Shown piece after piece: positions 9,252 through 22,398 of a DNA stretch of 64,000 nt (positions within the stretch are counted from its first letter, which is position 1; each line of letters begins with the position of its first letter). The notes beneath the pieces are model-generated. The model ran no database searches. It was not told the DNA's origin and saw only the letters and a list, made by a program, of their open reading frames with translations. A program made the translations under genes and the position numbers. The DNA is from Chenopodium formosanum (Eukaryota > Streptophyta > Magnoliopsida > Caryophyllales > Amaranthaceae). The stretch lies in assembly GCA_024500155.1 (NCBI GenBank), contig CM044868.1, positions 40,806,165 through 40,870,164 of the forward strand, in the 5' to 3' direction.

Positions 9252-12200
9252 ATGGCGGCTGGGCGAACTCTTGCTCCCCCATTTTCTCAAGCTCACAGGT
9301 TGACAAGACCTAGGACTGGCATAGTAATTGCCGAGCCCACTGACTCCCCCCGTCCCGCTCCATCTGGAAATCACAGTTCACGGGACGAGAAGAAGGATAA
9401 GGGTAAGGCCCCTTTACTGTTCGAGGAATTAAGACCAGCCGAGCTAAGGCAAGGCTTGGTTGGAGGGAGTTCCGCGGAGGCAGACGAGCTGGATAGGGTC
9501 TTGTCCCAAGACTTTGGTTCGGCGAGGGCCTCTGTAACACCCCAATAATTCTCTCTTAAAAACTTGTGAATAACCTGAACAATTCCAAGAGAATTACTAA
9601 CGTGCTACCGCCACATGTTCAAACGTTAAGGCTTATTCAGAAAATAGGAGCGGAAAAACTAAAACAAACATATATAAGTTTCAAAATCAATAACCAAAAC
9701 CAAATTATATCTTACAACTTGGAACCCTTAAGGCCCTTATTCAAAACTTAAACCAATGGAAATAGTATGAAAGTAAAGTTGAGTTTAAATAACTTTAAAT
9801 GTAAATAGCAATAAAAATATGAAAAGTAACCAACTCTCCACTCAAGATCCCACTATCTAGAAACAGATGCTGCATGTGTAAGAACCCGTGGTTAATCTGC
9901 TCCCTAATATTACAAGTGTAAAAATTGGATCGTCACAGGGTCATTGAAAGGCGAAGGCCATGACCCAAGAAAGCCATACACAAAAGCACGCAATCAGCAA
10001 AGCTGAGTACACACAAGCTGTGAAATAAATTAAGAAATACCTAACATGCTACTAATAATAAAGCATAAGCATCATTAAATTACAGACTCAACACATGACT
10101 CAACCATCAAATTTATTAAGACTTCACTAGTTAACATTAACTTACTCATTTATTTATTTAATTGGATTTAGCAATTGACAAGGTTGTCCAACCCATGTTC
10201 CATTTGGAACATCAATAAAAGAAAAACCCCATGCCTCCTTTCCAAAACATCAATAAACATCCAACGACCACGGGCACGACTTCGTGACCATAGTTAGTAT
10301 GAGATCTCACCTAACTCCTAGTTTTTTTAAAAAAAATATTTGAAATAGGAGACTCGTAGATCAGACGACCTCAATAAAAGTACACGGCTAATACCCCATG
10401 TACCCCAACCCTGATTGTCATTACTCTAGACGTGCACCAATCTAGAGTTTTATTGCTCATCCATCTTGCACTTTACGTGATTTACAGGTTTAGACTTGGT
10501 GATGACTCATATGCATAACAATACAAACATTCCAAACACAATTCAATCAAACAAAGCAAATTTCCGATTTCAATTCTTGATTTATTAGTGAGAAACAACA
10601 CTTATTATTTATTACTTTACTACCTCGGTGTATAAACACCTTGAGTGCATAAGGCACCCCAAAACCTTAACCTCGTCTTATAAGACTTGAATTCTTCCTT
10701 TACTCATCCTGTTTGCATAATCATGAATGAGTAATAAATCAATCTTTACACCAATGACATACCTTTGCCTCTAAGCGCACCTTGCATAATTAGAGAACAA
10801 ATCATACTTGCAATATAAAATAGTGCATATCATATGAAATTCACAATGTATAACCAAACAATTTAACCAAGTCATTCCTATGCATGATACTAAGTTCTCG
10901 ATCCGTCCTTAAACATGCACATACAAGCAAGATTTCGTAACTTGTACGTACCTTGTGTAAGCAATCCGGTTGGCCACTTTAAAACTAGTAGTCGCCTTCT
11001 ATAAAGTCCTCTCCTAAACCAAACAATGAGAAATAAATCAATACTCAAGCAAATAAATTTACAACAATACTAAACTACTTTAAAACCTCTTAAATCATCA
11101 AAATAAAGCTTTTAAATTGTTCCCTTTAGTTAATAATAATAGTATAACATCCCAACTATAAGTTTATATGTTAAAATCATGAAAATATAGCGTATAATAT
11201 AAAACTACAGCAAGTTTAACTTACTAACATATACTGAAAATTTGTTTTATTAATAGTTTTTGCAATTCCAATAATCTATATTTATCATATTGCATAAATA
11301 GTTGTTTAAAACATATAGAACCATTCTATAACTTTATTTTTGGCTCAAAACTAATAAAAATCAGCTTATATAAAATCTGGAAAAAAAATTTAAATTATAA
11401 ATTTCAAACTTTTAAAGATCTACATTCATAATTCAATAGTTAGAATAGTATAATACACATTAAAACCTTAAAACCCTTCAAATAAACAACAAAAACTCAA
11501 ATTTCACAAAATATATAATCTAAACAATAATATATAATCAAAATAATCATACATTGATGTAGTTTAAACATAAAATAATTAGATAACTTGATTAGTACGT
11601 TATCAAGCCTTAAAACATGAAAAATCAAGGTTTAAACCCCAAATTATACAACATATATAATTTGAAATTTTATTTAATAAATTAAACATGCTAAAACTCA
11701 TAAATTTATTATCTTTTATAATTAAACATACTATCAAACCATAATAATATAATTTAGAACAAAATTTTAATTAAAGTTGAATCTTTAAGCAATTTAATTG
11801 AGATAATAAAACAATAAAAAGAAATAAAGGAAGAGAGGGAGAAGAGGGGCGAACGACGGCAGCTGGGGAGGCATCGGCTGGTGGCCGGCGGTGGTTGCAG
11901 GCGACGACAGGGAGGGGTGTCGGGTTTCGCTGGCAGCAAGCTAGAGGTTTTCTCTTTTTTTTTTCTTTGTTTCACGTAGAAGAGGAGAAAGAGAGGTGAG
12001 GTTTTTTGTGTTTTATTTAGGTTTTATTCTCCTAGTTTTATTAGGAGTGGGTTTTGGGTAATTTGGGTTTGGGTAGGAATTAAGTATTTGGGCCACTAAG
12101 TTAAGGAAAGGCTTATAATTTTAATAAAAACTTAGTAGTTTTAACTTATTAATAATTTTTTTTTTATTAATTTTACATTAAATAATCCATACTTATAAAA

Positions 12201-15135
12201 CTAAAATTAAAATATTGTATAAATAATAAATAATTATATTAGAAAAATATGGGGCATTACAGCCCCTGAACCTCTGCTGGTCGAACAATAGGCTGAAAAA
12301 ACTGTCGCCGAGGTAGAGGAAGAAGAAAATGATTTCAACAGCCCCTACGGCTGTATGATAGGGGACGTAGCCCAGGGATACCTCAACGAGTCGTTTGAGG
12401 AATGGAGGGAGTTCCTCATGATGGGGAAGGGCTTTCGGATAAGTCCTCCTCGGACCTCCAGGCCTGTTGCTGCCTCGGACGATCCTAGGATCATCCGCCG
12501 AGGCTTTAATGTATATAGGGCGGCCCTTGAGGTTGGCCTCTGCTTCTCTCTCCACCCATTCGTCCAGGAGCTGCTGGACGAATATTAGATTGCTTTGGTT
12601 CAGCTTGCGCCGAATAACTGGGCCAACATTTTTGGATACTTAGTGACATGTCTAAGGATGGGCTTCACCCCCAACTTCCTAGCCTTTTGCGCCATGCACA
12701 ACATGGTGAAGCTGGACGCCGACTCGGACGGGTGGTTTGTTTTGAGCACCCGGCCAGAGTACATGGTGTGCATGCATAAGCCTTCAAAGTGGCGTGACTG
12801 GAAGCAGAGGTTCTACCTCATAAATACAGGAGACAAGGAGTTCAACAAAAATATGAACAATTTCAACTCCTCTACCGTTCAGCTTGGACGAGGGGAACAG
12901 CGGCCAACTTGCCCCCCAATTCACCCGGAGGTCCCGGACCATGTTGATCAGCTTGACTATTTCAAGGTCAAGCGAGAATTTAGAGGAGGGAGTCGGGTAC
13001 CTGTTATTCCCAGGTGGATCCCCTTGGTGAACTAGCTAAGGGATCCCCTGTTCATGTACTTATTCAGCCTTCTCCGAAACTATCCTCAAGGTTGACTTTT
13101 GCGTCATGCATCATTGACTATGTTATTACTTAGAAAATTCTTCTAACTCTTTTTCTTTTTTCTTTGTAACAAAGCAAGCCACGTCTCAGCTTGATCCATC
13201 TCAGAAGGGTGAGATGGACATGAACGAGTTTAACATGGAGCGCTACAAGCTCATGAGGGCTCAATATGAGGCGACAAAGGGGGTACGGCCATTCTCTTTG
13301 CCTTGAACTTTTGTCTTCTTCCTTTTTTCTTTATTGCTTCCGACTTGCTATGCTTCAAAGGACAATGCTTTTGTTTTGAGTCGGTCGGTACATGCATTTC
13401 ACTCTTGGCCGAGTCAATTTAGATTGTAGGTCTCATACTACAATTCTACTCGAACATCTAGTAGATTAGCTAACGCTACAACCTGGCCGAGCGAACTTGA
13501 ATTGTATGTTCTTTATAACAATTCTACTCGGACAAGTCTTAAATATACTTTTGCCGAGTGACTTTCTCTTCAAGTTTCTTTTCTTGAATGCTACTCAAAC
13601 GGAGGTTTCTAACTGGACTTTTTCTTGTCTTTTAAGTTAGCTACCCCTAGACCTGCAAGGAAGCGGCCGACGACTGCTTCGAAGAATGATGAGTCGTCCA
13701 AAGCTCGCAAGTTTTCAGCGTCCAGAACGCCGGCGGCAAGGGAAAGGTCGCGGGTTGCATCAGCGCAACCTAAAGGAGAGCAACCCTAGTTGGTACTTAG
13801 TGGGGACTCCAAGCCCTCGGAGCCACCTTCGTCGAAGTGGCCCGAAATGAGCCCGTTCAAAAGGATGGGCAGAATGTGCCGACCCAAGACAACACGGCCG
13901 ACCAAGACTCAACTCCGCATGTTAAGTATTTGGGAACTAAGCCTTCTGGTTTCCAAACTAAAGGGGAGCAGCCTTCTCCGCCGAAGGCAGTTGAGCATCC
14001 TCAACTTACGCCTCCTCTTGAGGGGCGTCCACGCTTTACAAATTTCTCAAAAGGTACTTATAATTCTTCGTCTTTTTTTCCCTTCCAAAATTTTCTTTTC
14101 TTCAAAATTCTGACTTGTCTTTATCTTGTAGAAACTTATGAGGATTTAGAAGTTCGTCCTCCTGGTTCTTCTCTAAATGGGGCCGAACGCAAGACTGTCC
14201 GGGACGCTATTCAGAAGGCCTTCCCGGCCGTGACTCAGGACGAATACCGGGGTATCCATGATAGGTACCTTGGTCCAATGATCAATAGCTATGTTGAGGT
14301 AGTCTTCTAGTTCTTTAGCCAACACTTAGCCAAAATTTTTCTGTTTTTTTTATCTTTACTAATTTTTTATGTTCATCCGCAGCTTCTCCTTAGGCTCTTT
14401 GCCTTTCAAGACTGGCGTCCGAAGCAGCGACAGGAGCTCAAGTCGGCCTTGGCGGATCTCTATAAGCTGCAAGATGAGAACACAGGCCTGTTGGCCGTGG
14501 AGAAGACTCGCCATCAAATGGCGATGAATGCCTTGTCCGAGAAAGCTTCCCGGCAAACTAAAGACATCATCAAAATTGGGAATGCTCTTAAACAAGAGAG
14601 GCTGGCGAACGAGGCTCTCAAAAAGGAGAGGGACGAGGCAATTGCTCTAGCAGCCAGCAGACAGAAGGCGGCCGAGGCCTCGAACCAGTTGAGGGAAGAG
14701 TTGGAAACTAGTTAGGAAGCCTTGCACGCGACTCTTCAGGTAGCGGATGAGAGCAATGAGGAAGCCAAGCGCCTAAGGAAGGAGGTAGAAAAGCTGAATA
14801 ATCAGCTAAGTGCTCCAAGGCCTGTTCCTCCGGCTGATGTAGTCCGCATCGAGCAGTCGACACTTTCTCGCCTTAAAAATCCTTTTGAGGACGCCTTCGC
14901 CATTATTGTGGAACCGGGCGAGCTGCTTATTATTATGAGCGGTTCATAAGAAGGCTAGACCTCCTCACTGTGAAGGAAGAAGGCGAGGCTATCGGTGTGC
15001 CCTTCTCTCCTTTTGTTGAAACTCTCGGCAACAGCGATGGAGAAGCTGTGGGAGACGATGAAGAGGCAGCCGAGGATGAGCCCCCCCTTGCTGACAATGC
15101 GGCCAATGCCGAGGCAGCCAATGTTGATGGTTAAG
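9252..15135 (+). pseudogene. 'Putative gypsy-type transposon' gene (PF04195-like), multi-exon
   Basis: Start at 9,252 opens a Pro/Lys-rich N-terminus (to 9,532), interrupted by the solo LTR and resuming at ~12,262. The core (12,355-13,035) reads like the Pfam Transposase_28 'putative gypsy type transposon' domain: SLHPFVQELLDEY, then LAPNNWANIFGYLVTC and KPSKWRDWKQRF. Stops occur at ~12,291 and 12,586-12,588. Exon-like segments with GT-AG flanks follow: ~13,175-13,281, ~13,640-14,055, 14,132-14,299 and 14,383-15,135. The last are rich in Glu, Lys and Leu and look coiled-coil (14,449-14,949). A frame change in the third segment and several stops mark decay. Function is unknown; relatives occur as extra genes inside plant Ty3/gypsy elements. 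Confidence 0.6.
9533..12261 (-). mobile_element. Solo LTR, Tekay/Del-like
   Basis: Ends TGTAACACCCC and GGGGCATTACA, an 11-bp imperfect inverted pair. Flanks are GCCTC (9,528-9,532) and GCCCC (12,262-12,266), a 5-bp target duplication with one mismatch. It splits a reading frame that resumes across the gap. Length 2,729 bp with no internal coding. Minus orientation is inferred from the GC-rich, CT-rich leader-like segment (11,830-11,990) read on that strand. Assignment to the Tekay chromovirus group rests on terminal sequence and size only. Confidence 0.75.
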
Positions 15136-15699
15136 GATGCGGCCGTGTGAGGAGCCTTCTTCTGCAGGTGATTTAAACTTTAAGTCTTCAACTTTTTATT
15201 TCATCTCGGCTATCTTTAAATATTTTTTTATTTTCCGCCTGTTTTGAGCTGTTGTTGTATGGATTTCATCGCCTTTTGAGCGGTTTTAATTTATGTTATT
15301 TTGCTTCCTTTTGAGCGGTTATCTTCATTTTCGTACTTATAAATTTTATGTTATACATATATTTTTTTTAATACATGCTTACTGCTTTGTTTTTTCGTAC
15401 GAGTACAGGAGGTATGCCCCTTTATTCGGCGTTTGCCTAGCCTAAATTCCAAGTGGTTAGATTAACTTAGTAGATTTTATACCTGGAAGGGTATGACTAC
15501 TAGTAAGTTAATCAAATCGTATATTATGATTGCCCGTGGACTAGGTGAATGCCAAATCAACTTTCAAGTATACGGCCTCTGTTGGCTTTGATTGAGTTGT
15601 CCGTTGAAGCTATCTCTCAGACAAACCCAAGTAATTCCAAGTATGATCTCAACTTGTAAATTTCCATTCATTGGTGACGTAGGGAAAATGTAGGTCGTT
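15136..15699. other. Non-coding stretch after gypsy-type gene
   Basis: T-rich sequence with a repeated TTTTGAGCGGTT word (~15,273 and ~15,309). Probably 3' untranslated region, then unidentified DNA. Confidence 0.4.
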
Positions 15700-17050
15700 A
15701 TCTAATCTTCCCTAGAGCCAAAATTTTTTTTAACACTTAACAAACCTAAATACGAGTATAGAGGTAAGTCAAGGGTCGAACCCAAAGGAATGGTAGTGTT
15801 CAAGCACTCTCAATTATGCGCTTAAGCTAGGTCGAAATCGAAGGTAAGAGGTAACACTAACAACTAATAAAACAAACAATCAAACTAAAGAAACACTAAG
15901 AATGGGGATCAACAAGTAATCATGACAATTGCAACAACTTGAGAAGAGCATGCCAATCAAAGGTTGTGAAGATTAATGATAAGAGCTATCAATTGGAGTC
16001 AAAGAGCTATCTCCTAAATCTTAAGCTAGGGTTCATTATGAATAACAAACTAAGAGAATCACAATCCAAACCAATCAATAATCGCAATTTTTAAATCAAT
16101 TGGTCGTGTCATTAGCAATTACAGTGCAATCTAGCATAACTCTCAAGGCCTAATCGAATTACACACATGCAAACCTTTATTAATCACTTTAATCTCAACA
16201 ATTAATCAACTCAATTCCCAAATTAATCACAATCAATCAATCATACAAGTTTCACCCAATTCCTAGCCAAACAACTACTCAAGAATCATCATTTATTAAC
16301 AAACAACTAAAGAAATAAAGAATCAACAAAATATCAAGAACAATTACACTATCAAGAATCAAACATCAAAATTAAACCAAATAAACATGAAATTAAACAA
16401 ATCAATAAAGAGAAGAGAGAGTGAGAAATCCTCATTGATTGATAATGGAGATTTTCAATACAATTGTCATCTTGAATCTTCAATTTCTCAAATAACCATT
16501 GAAATCCCTCACCTTCTCTCTCTAAAGATACACCTAAACTAACCTAGATCTAGAGAAAGAAGCTCTCTACTTAAGCTAAAATATGAATTCTAATTCTAAT
16601 TTTACTTGTTCTATCTCTAACCCAAAAATGGGTATTTATATTTACTAGGTTAAAAAGGAAAAATAAATAAATGAAAATAAAAAAAGAAGATGAAAATAAA
16701 ATAAAATGACAAAAACAAAAAAAATTAAAAAGAGAGTAAAAAGAAAATAGAAAAAAAGGAAAATAAAAAAGAAAATTAAAAGAAAGAAATTATTAAGAAT
16801 CGAAGTCAGTGGACTTTCAATTTTGGCTGCTCTTACAAGGGGTTTTATCCCCTGTTTTGCATACCAACCAAATCACCATCGTCATCGCCGTTTGATCTCC
16901 AACATAAATCAAGATCAATGACCCAAGTTGTGCGCACGCATCGAAGGGTCTTCGCGCGCGCGTTATTGGGTATTAGGAGCATTGATAGTGTTGGTTACGA
17001 CGGTGTTTGCGGGGCTTCAAGCTGAAGGTATGGTTGTTATTGGATATGAG
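15700..17050 (-). mobile_element. LTR-like remnant, minus orientation
   Basis: Read on the minus strand, its low-coordinate end has GGTTCGACCC followed, ~70 bp on, by TTTTGGCTCTAGGGAAGAT (~15,701-15,719). This resembles a degenerate Athila-type LTR end plus primer-binding site. The rest is AT-rich, with an A-rich tract at 16,650-16,800 and a CG-dinucleotide-rich patch at 16,925-16,970. Boundaries and target duplication were not found. Confidence 0.45.
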
Positions 17051-17730
17051 TGCGTAGACACGGAAATTTTATGAGAGTCATACATTAAATAAAATAAATT
17101 AATTTAGGTTAAAATCATATGAATGATCTATTTTAATTAATTTTGGCCCACCTAAATAAATAATCTGAATTAATTAAATAAAATTCGGGTTATAAAATAA
17201 ATTAAACGGACCAGGTTAAAAGACTTTTAAGACATAAAATGGGCCAGGCCCACACCTACTAAGTCCACTCAAGGGGTTCTCATCTCCTATAAATACACCA
17301 TTCCTTCACCAGTTGAGGGGATCCAAAAATCATTATTTCAAGAGCTCATAAAACTCAAACAGAATTCTCTCTGAAGTAAGTCAACAAGCACATCAAACTC
17401 GTGCCGACTTGTTGAGATACACTCAAACACATTTGAACGGGACTAAGCTTCAAAGCCCTCGTTCAGGTGTATTCAAACAAAACCCTTGAATACAGGTTGA
17501 CATCATCAAACGTCACCCTGTGTTCACACTCAAGTCGACATCATCAAACGTCACCCTATAGGTGTCACACACGTGTCATCATCAAGTTGTGGAACAGAAT
17601 CAGAGGACTTAGTTTATTTTATTATAAACTTTTATATAAAGATTGTACCCAAAATTCATTTATTAATATAAATTCATTTGTTACTCTATTTCCTGTCTTT
17701 ACTTATTTAGACTCAAAATTTGTGTAAACA
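17051..17730 (+). mobile_element. 5' LTR of Tat-lineage element A
   Basis: Starts TGCGTAGACACGG and ends TTTGTGTAAACA, 680 bp. TATA box CTATAAATA at 17,287-17,295. A short direct repeat (CATCATCAAACGTCACCCT, at ~17,501 and ~17,537) lies in the leader part. Immediately followed by a primer-site-like sequence. No matching 3' LTR occurs in the window. Confidence 0.65.
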
Positions 17731-17733
17731 AAT

Positions 17734-17754
17734 TTTAAGCATGCTCGGTGGGAC
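17734..17754 (+). other. Probable primer-binding site of element A
   Basis: TTTTAAGCATGCTCGGTGGG begins 3 bp after the LTR end. I recognise the GCATGCTCGGTGGGAC type from plant Ty3/gypsy elements, but the matching tRNA was not verified. Confidence 0.45.
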
Positions 17755-17804
17755 TATCTCTGCCTCTCATCTCTGTTTCCGCACGTTAAAAAGAAAAACT
17801 TGAA

Positions 17805-20230
17805 ATGGCCTCAAAGACCCCTGTCGTCAAAAGGATCTCTGCTACAGCTCAACAAAAGGCTGCTGAGTTGGCTGAAATCTTAACAGCCAAACCGATGAGG
17901 GCATCGTTACTAGAGGGATGAAGCAAGCTGTTGTTGACTCCGCCGCAAGAAGCTTGCGTGCCGCGTCAATCCCAACCAAAGCACGAAAAAGTTGCACTCG
18001 TCTTGCTGCTTCTGTGAGGTCTCTCACGTCCTCCACTCATGAACCACATGAGAGTCTTGTGTTTGGTTCATTAGAGCATGTTATCCATACAAACTCATCC
18101 TTCGATCACTCTTATGAAGGACATGAGAATGAGTTTAGTGTGAGTTCACCTTAACCTACTTTTGTTGTTGTTATGATGACGCACACTAAGACGGTCGAAC
18201 AACAACTGGCTGAAATGAGAAGTACCCTTGAACAGCTGAAGAAAGATGGGGAGGAAAAAGATGCTCAAATCAAACAGCAAAATGAACAAATTGTTGCTCT
18301 GACAAAGAAACTTGAGAAAAAAACGATTGAGACTGAAAGCGATGACAGCTCACATGGTAGCATTAAATCGATGGAATGAAAGCCAAATGGGGCACAAAAT
18401 TTAATCACTGCTGAACAAGTTCAAGCTATGATAGTCAATGCTGTCAAGAGCCAGCTTGGAAGGGGAGGTTCATATAATAGCCGACGTTATGTGAAGCCTT
18501 ACACAAGGTGGATAGATGAGCTGAAAATGCCGTTTGGATACCAACCTACAAAATATCAACTCTTTGATGGAAAGGGTAACCCAAAACAACATGTTGCACA
18601 CTTCATAGAGACGTGCAACAATGGTGGTACCAAGGGTGACTTGCTTGTTAATTCGTTCGTTCTCTTAAGGGAACCGCTTTTGACTGGTACACCAACTTAG
18701 AGGCTGAGTCCATTGACTGTTGGGATCAAATGGAAATAGAGTTTTTAGGGCGATTCTTCAGCACTGAGCGTGTCGTTACCATGACTGAGCTAACTCAAAC
18801 TACGCAGTGGGATGAAGAGCCAGTCATTGATTACATTAACCGTTGGCGTGCTCTAAGTTTGGAATGTAAGGATCGACTAACTGAAACTTCTGCCATAGAA
18901 TTGTGGATGAGTTGGGAACTACATTACATCCTAAAGGGTATCAAACCAAGATCTTTTCAAGATTTGGCGACGAGAGCTTATGACATGGAACTCTCGATTA
19001 CCTACAACAGGAAGAAAAAGGGGCTTGCTTCAGAAGCCAGGAAAGAAAAAAAGCAGTATTATAAAAATGACAAGTCCTCCAAAAGTTCAACTAAGGAGAC
19101 GTTGTCTGGGACTACTTCTTCTACACCCATCGAAATTTCAGGGAAGAAGAAAGAAGAAAGTAAGGGTTCATTTTCAAGATTTGTCAAGAAAGATAAACCC
19201 ACTTCGAAAGAGCTTTAAGCTAAGAAGTACCCTTTTCCAGACTCTGACTTGTATCGCATGTTAGACAAATTGCTGGAAAACAAAATCATCGAGTTGCCTG
19301 AGTCAAAGCGCCCTGAGCAGATGAACAAGATATCCGATCCCAATTATTGTCCGTATCATAGGTTGATCATTCATCCTATTGAAAAGTGTATAACACTTAA
19401 GGAGAAAATTATGCAATTGGCAAAGGATGGGACAATCGAGCTAGATGTCGACGAGCCAGTGACATCAAATCATGCCTCGGTAGCTACTGAACCATCATTT
19501 CAGGCTCAAACTTTGCAATTTGGAAGTTTGGAGCATGTAATTATACTTGTTGAGAGTCAACCTATTCAACACGAAGTCTCATCTCAGGTTGAACAACAAA
19601 CACATGTTAACTCTCCAGATGAAGATGATGACGAAGGGTGGACATTGGTGACTAGGAGAAGGCAAAGGAAACATGTGCATAATCCTAAAACACAACCTTT
19701 TCATCGCAAAAGAAAGCAACAAAAGAATCAAGCATTTAAAGGGTAAAAAGAAAGAAAAAAATGGCAGTAAGCAAAATGTCCTCCCTATTGATTTGCTTGA
19801 GCAAGAGCTGTTGTCTCCTGTAACTTTGGAGGAATATTTCCCAGAAGAATACTTTACTGTGGTTACGACGAATATGGTTTCCTTTGTGGAAAGTGAGGAG
19901 GAACAAGTTGATGATGATACATCAACAAAATCAGTTGTACAACAATTAGAGGTGATAGTAAATCCAAAAATATCTACTGTCTTGGATGCTCTTCCTTCAC
20001 GCATGGGATGGAGGAAAATTTTTCATTTGCCTAAAGAAATGTGTCAACAGTTATCTCTTGCACTTCAACACCCAGAGTTGTATGCCGATAAGGTGAAAAA
20101 TGCTAGAGAACCTGCGGAAGATGCCAAGAAATGTGTGTCGTGCAACGCAGCCTTGGCGTTCACAGATGATGATTTGTTGATGGGGTCAAAACCCCACAAT
20201 AGACCCTTGTTTGATTAAGGTTATATCCGT
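17805..20230 (+). pseudogene. Gag of Tat-lineage element A
   Basis: Likely start at 17,805 (MASKTPVVKR), soon frameshifted (~17,918). A Gln/Lys/Glu-rich coiled coil (18,173-18,379) precedes the capsid-like Retrotrans_gag domain (18,428-19,210), with the blocks FDGKGNPKQHVAHF and RWRALSLECKDRL. A frameshift near 18,690 and stops at 18,150, 18,377, 19,216 and 20,216 break it. At 19,348-19,389 is a knuckle of the form CX2HX4HX4C, with His replacing the usual second Cys. The product would package genomic RNA. Confidence 0.85.
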
Positions 20231-20893
20231 GAGCAAGAAGTGCGTCGCATTTTAGTTGATGGTGGATCTGCTGTCAACATCATGCCAAAATGCACTATGA
20301 TAGAGTTAGGAATCAAGATGGATGAACTCTCTAGCAGTCGCATAGTGATCCAAGGATTTAACCTTGACAGTCAGCGTGCAATAGGCATAATACGCCAAGA
20401 ACTCACAATGGGAGAGTTAACGTCATCAACTCTCTTTCATGTGATTTACACAAAGACATCATACAAAATGTTGCTAGGGCGCCCTTGGTTGCATGAGAAT
20501 GGTATGGTAGCATCGACCTTCCATCAATGTCTCAAGTACTATCGTGGAGGCGAAAAGAAGATAAATGGGGATGTCAAACCCTTTAGCAAAGCAGATTCTT
20601 ACTTTGCTGACGCCAAGTTTTTTAAAGAAGAAGAGGCGTCAAGTTAGATACTACCTTCCCAAGTCCTTTCAACAGGAAAAAGAAAAGTTAAGGAGAGCAT
20701 TGCTTTGGTTTCAACAAAAGGTAGAAGTGGACGAAAAGAGTGTCTCTCAGCTCGTCATAAAAGAAAAGCCAAAGTTATCAACTCCTATTTTGCGATACAT
20801 CCCAAAATCACGTCGCAAGGAGGGAGAATCACCTTTTGTGTGTCTAGAGATTAACCTTGATGCTAAGGTAGCAAAGCCAATTGATGACACTAT
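20231..20893 (+). pseudogene. Protease region of element A, upstream part
   Basis: Retropepsin-like aspartic protease: VDGGSAVNIMP (active-site D-G-G in place of D-T-G) near 20,258, and the second hallmark LLGRPWLHENG near 20,473. The frame shifts around 20,600, then runs into the inserted solo LTR at 20,894. It continues at 22,399 after that insertion. This domain would mature the polyprotein inside the particle; the copy is dead. Confidence 0.85.
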
Positions 20894-22398
20894 TGACAGG
20901 CTAAAGTCGTATCACCTAATCAAAAGTAATTTCTAAATCCTCTAACTAATGTAGATAGGGAAGTAGGGTCGAATCCACAGAGAAACGAGTCTTTTTATTC
21001 CTAATTAATTAATATAATCTAGATTATAGAGTAACAAATTATTATTATCGAAGGGTAACTAAACTGTTAAGAGTAAAAGTGGGAAAGAATAAAAGTAGGA
21101 GGAGAAACAATGAATAAAAGACCTAGAGCATAGGTTCACAAATAAATAATATTCCAGGGTAAAACACAATAATAAATAATCAATGCATACATTAATCAGA
21201 TCATAAAGGGCTTTCACTACGTATTACAATCACACAATTAATCTAACGGTATTAAATCTCATCTCTCGAATCTCGACTTAACCATTTATAAATTAACCTG
21301 CCTATTGAAACTAGACCTAAACATTAATTCTCATATTTCGAATCTCGAATCAATATTGTTAAACTCATGCATAAAAGATCTGCGCAAATCTAGTCACAGA
21401 GCATTAAAATCAATCAATAGGAAATTAACCTAGAATTGACAATCAACAATAATAAATCACCCCTTCATATTATTTATGGATCCCCATAAACCCTAGAAAT
21501 AAAACTACTCACACATAAATAAATATAAACTAAAAAAAGCAATTAAAGGAGACATGATAAGGATCAAAGCAAAGAAATTAAGTAATAAAGGAGAGAAGAA
21601 ATAATACTAAAAGAAAGATATATTAAATTGCATAAAATAAGAGTTTAGAGAGAGAAATAAGAGAAAAAAGTAATACTAAGAGTTTAATTGAGAAGAGAGA
21701 GAGAAAGAAGTTAGAGAGGGAAAGAGAAAAGAAATCTAAGTAAAACTAAAGAAAATGATAACTAAAAATAATAAAAGAACAAAAACTAAAAACTAACCTC
21801 CTTCCTACCTACGTACTCCAATCCTTTAATAACAAGGAAAAAGAGTTTTAGATAAACTCCACTTTCTCATCCCACTAAAACAAGGATTATTAACAAGTAT
21901 GACAGCTTGCAACCCCGATTAGATACGGAGCACCATAATAGGCCCAAATCAAACAACAAAAATGACTTAATAAACAAACTTGCAGCACACTAGCCCATCG
22001 GTAATTAGGCCACTGATTGGGCCCGTTCAGGGAGCCGGGCTGCTTTGTTTCTTGGATTTGTATCTTCGACTTTTCTTGGTCCGTTAATTCATAATTGTAA
22101 TTTGGAGTTTTGGACGTTTCTCTTCTCTAATTGAGCCATTAATAACCGAACTCAGTTTCTCTAATCTGGTGTTGGGCTTTAAATAATCGGTCATAAATAC
22201 AATCGGACTCCAATGCTTTGTAGTGGCTCAAAAAGCTAGAGAATTGCCATAATTATGCAAATTCTTGCAAAATAATATCATCTCTACAAAAACACTAGAA
22301 AACGTATATTAGTAATAAAAATAGCTACGTAGAGCTCAAATAAGCACAAATATGACCGTGGGATGAGGGATAAAAATGTATATAAAGTAGACTTATCA
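20894..22398 (-). mobile_element. Solo LTR, same family as the 7,673-9,120 LTR
   Basis: On the plus strand it begins TGACAGGC and ends ACTTATCA. Flanks ACTAT (20,889-20,893) and ACTAC (22,399-22,403) form a target duplication with one mismatch. The interrupted pol frame resumes in register after it. Homology to the Athila-like LTR covers both ends and a long middle block. The copies differ most in U3, where this one lacks the GCCCGRYCGGGC cluster. Confidence 0.9.

Noticed and set aside
9533..12261. DNA transposon with 11-bp terminal inverted repeats
   Set aside because: TG...CA ends, 5-bp target duplication, length and leader-like GC/CT-rich segment fit a solo LTR better; a non-autonomous DNA element is not fully excluded.
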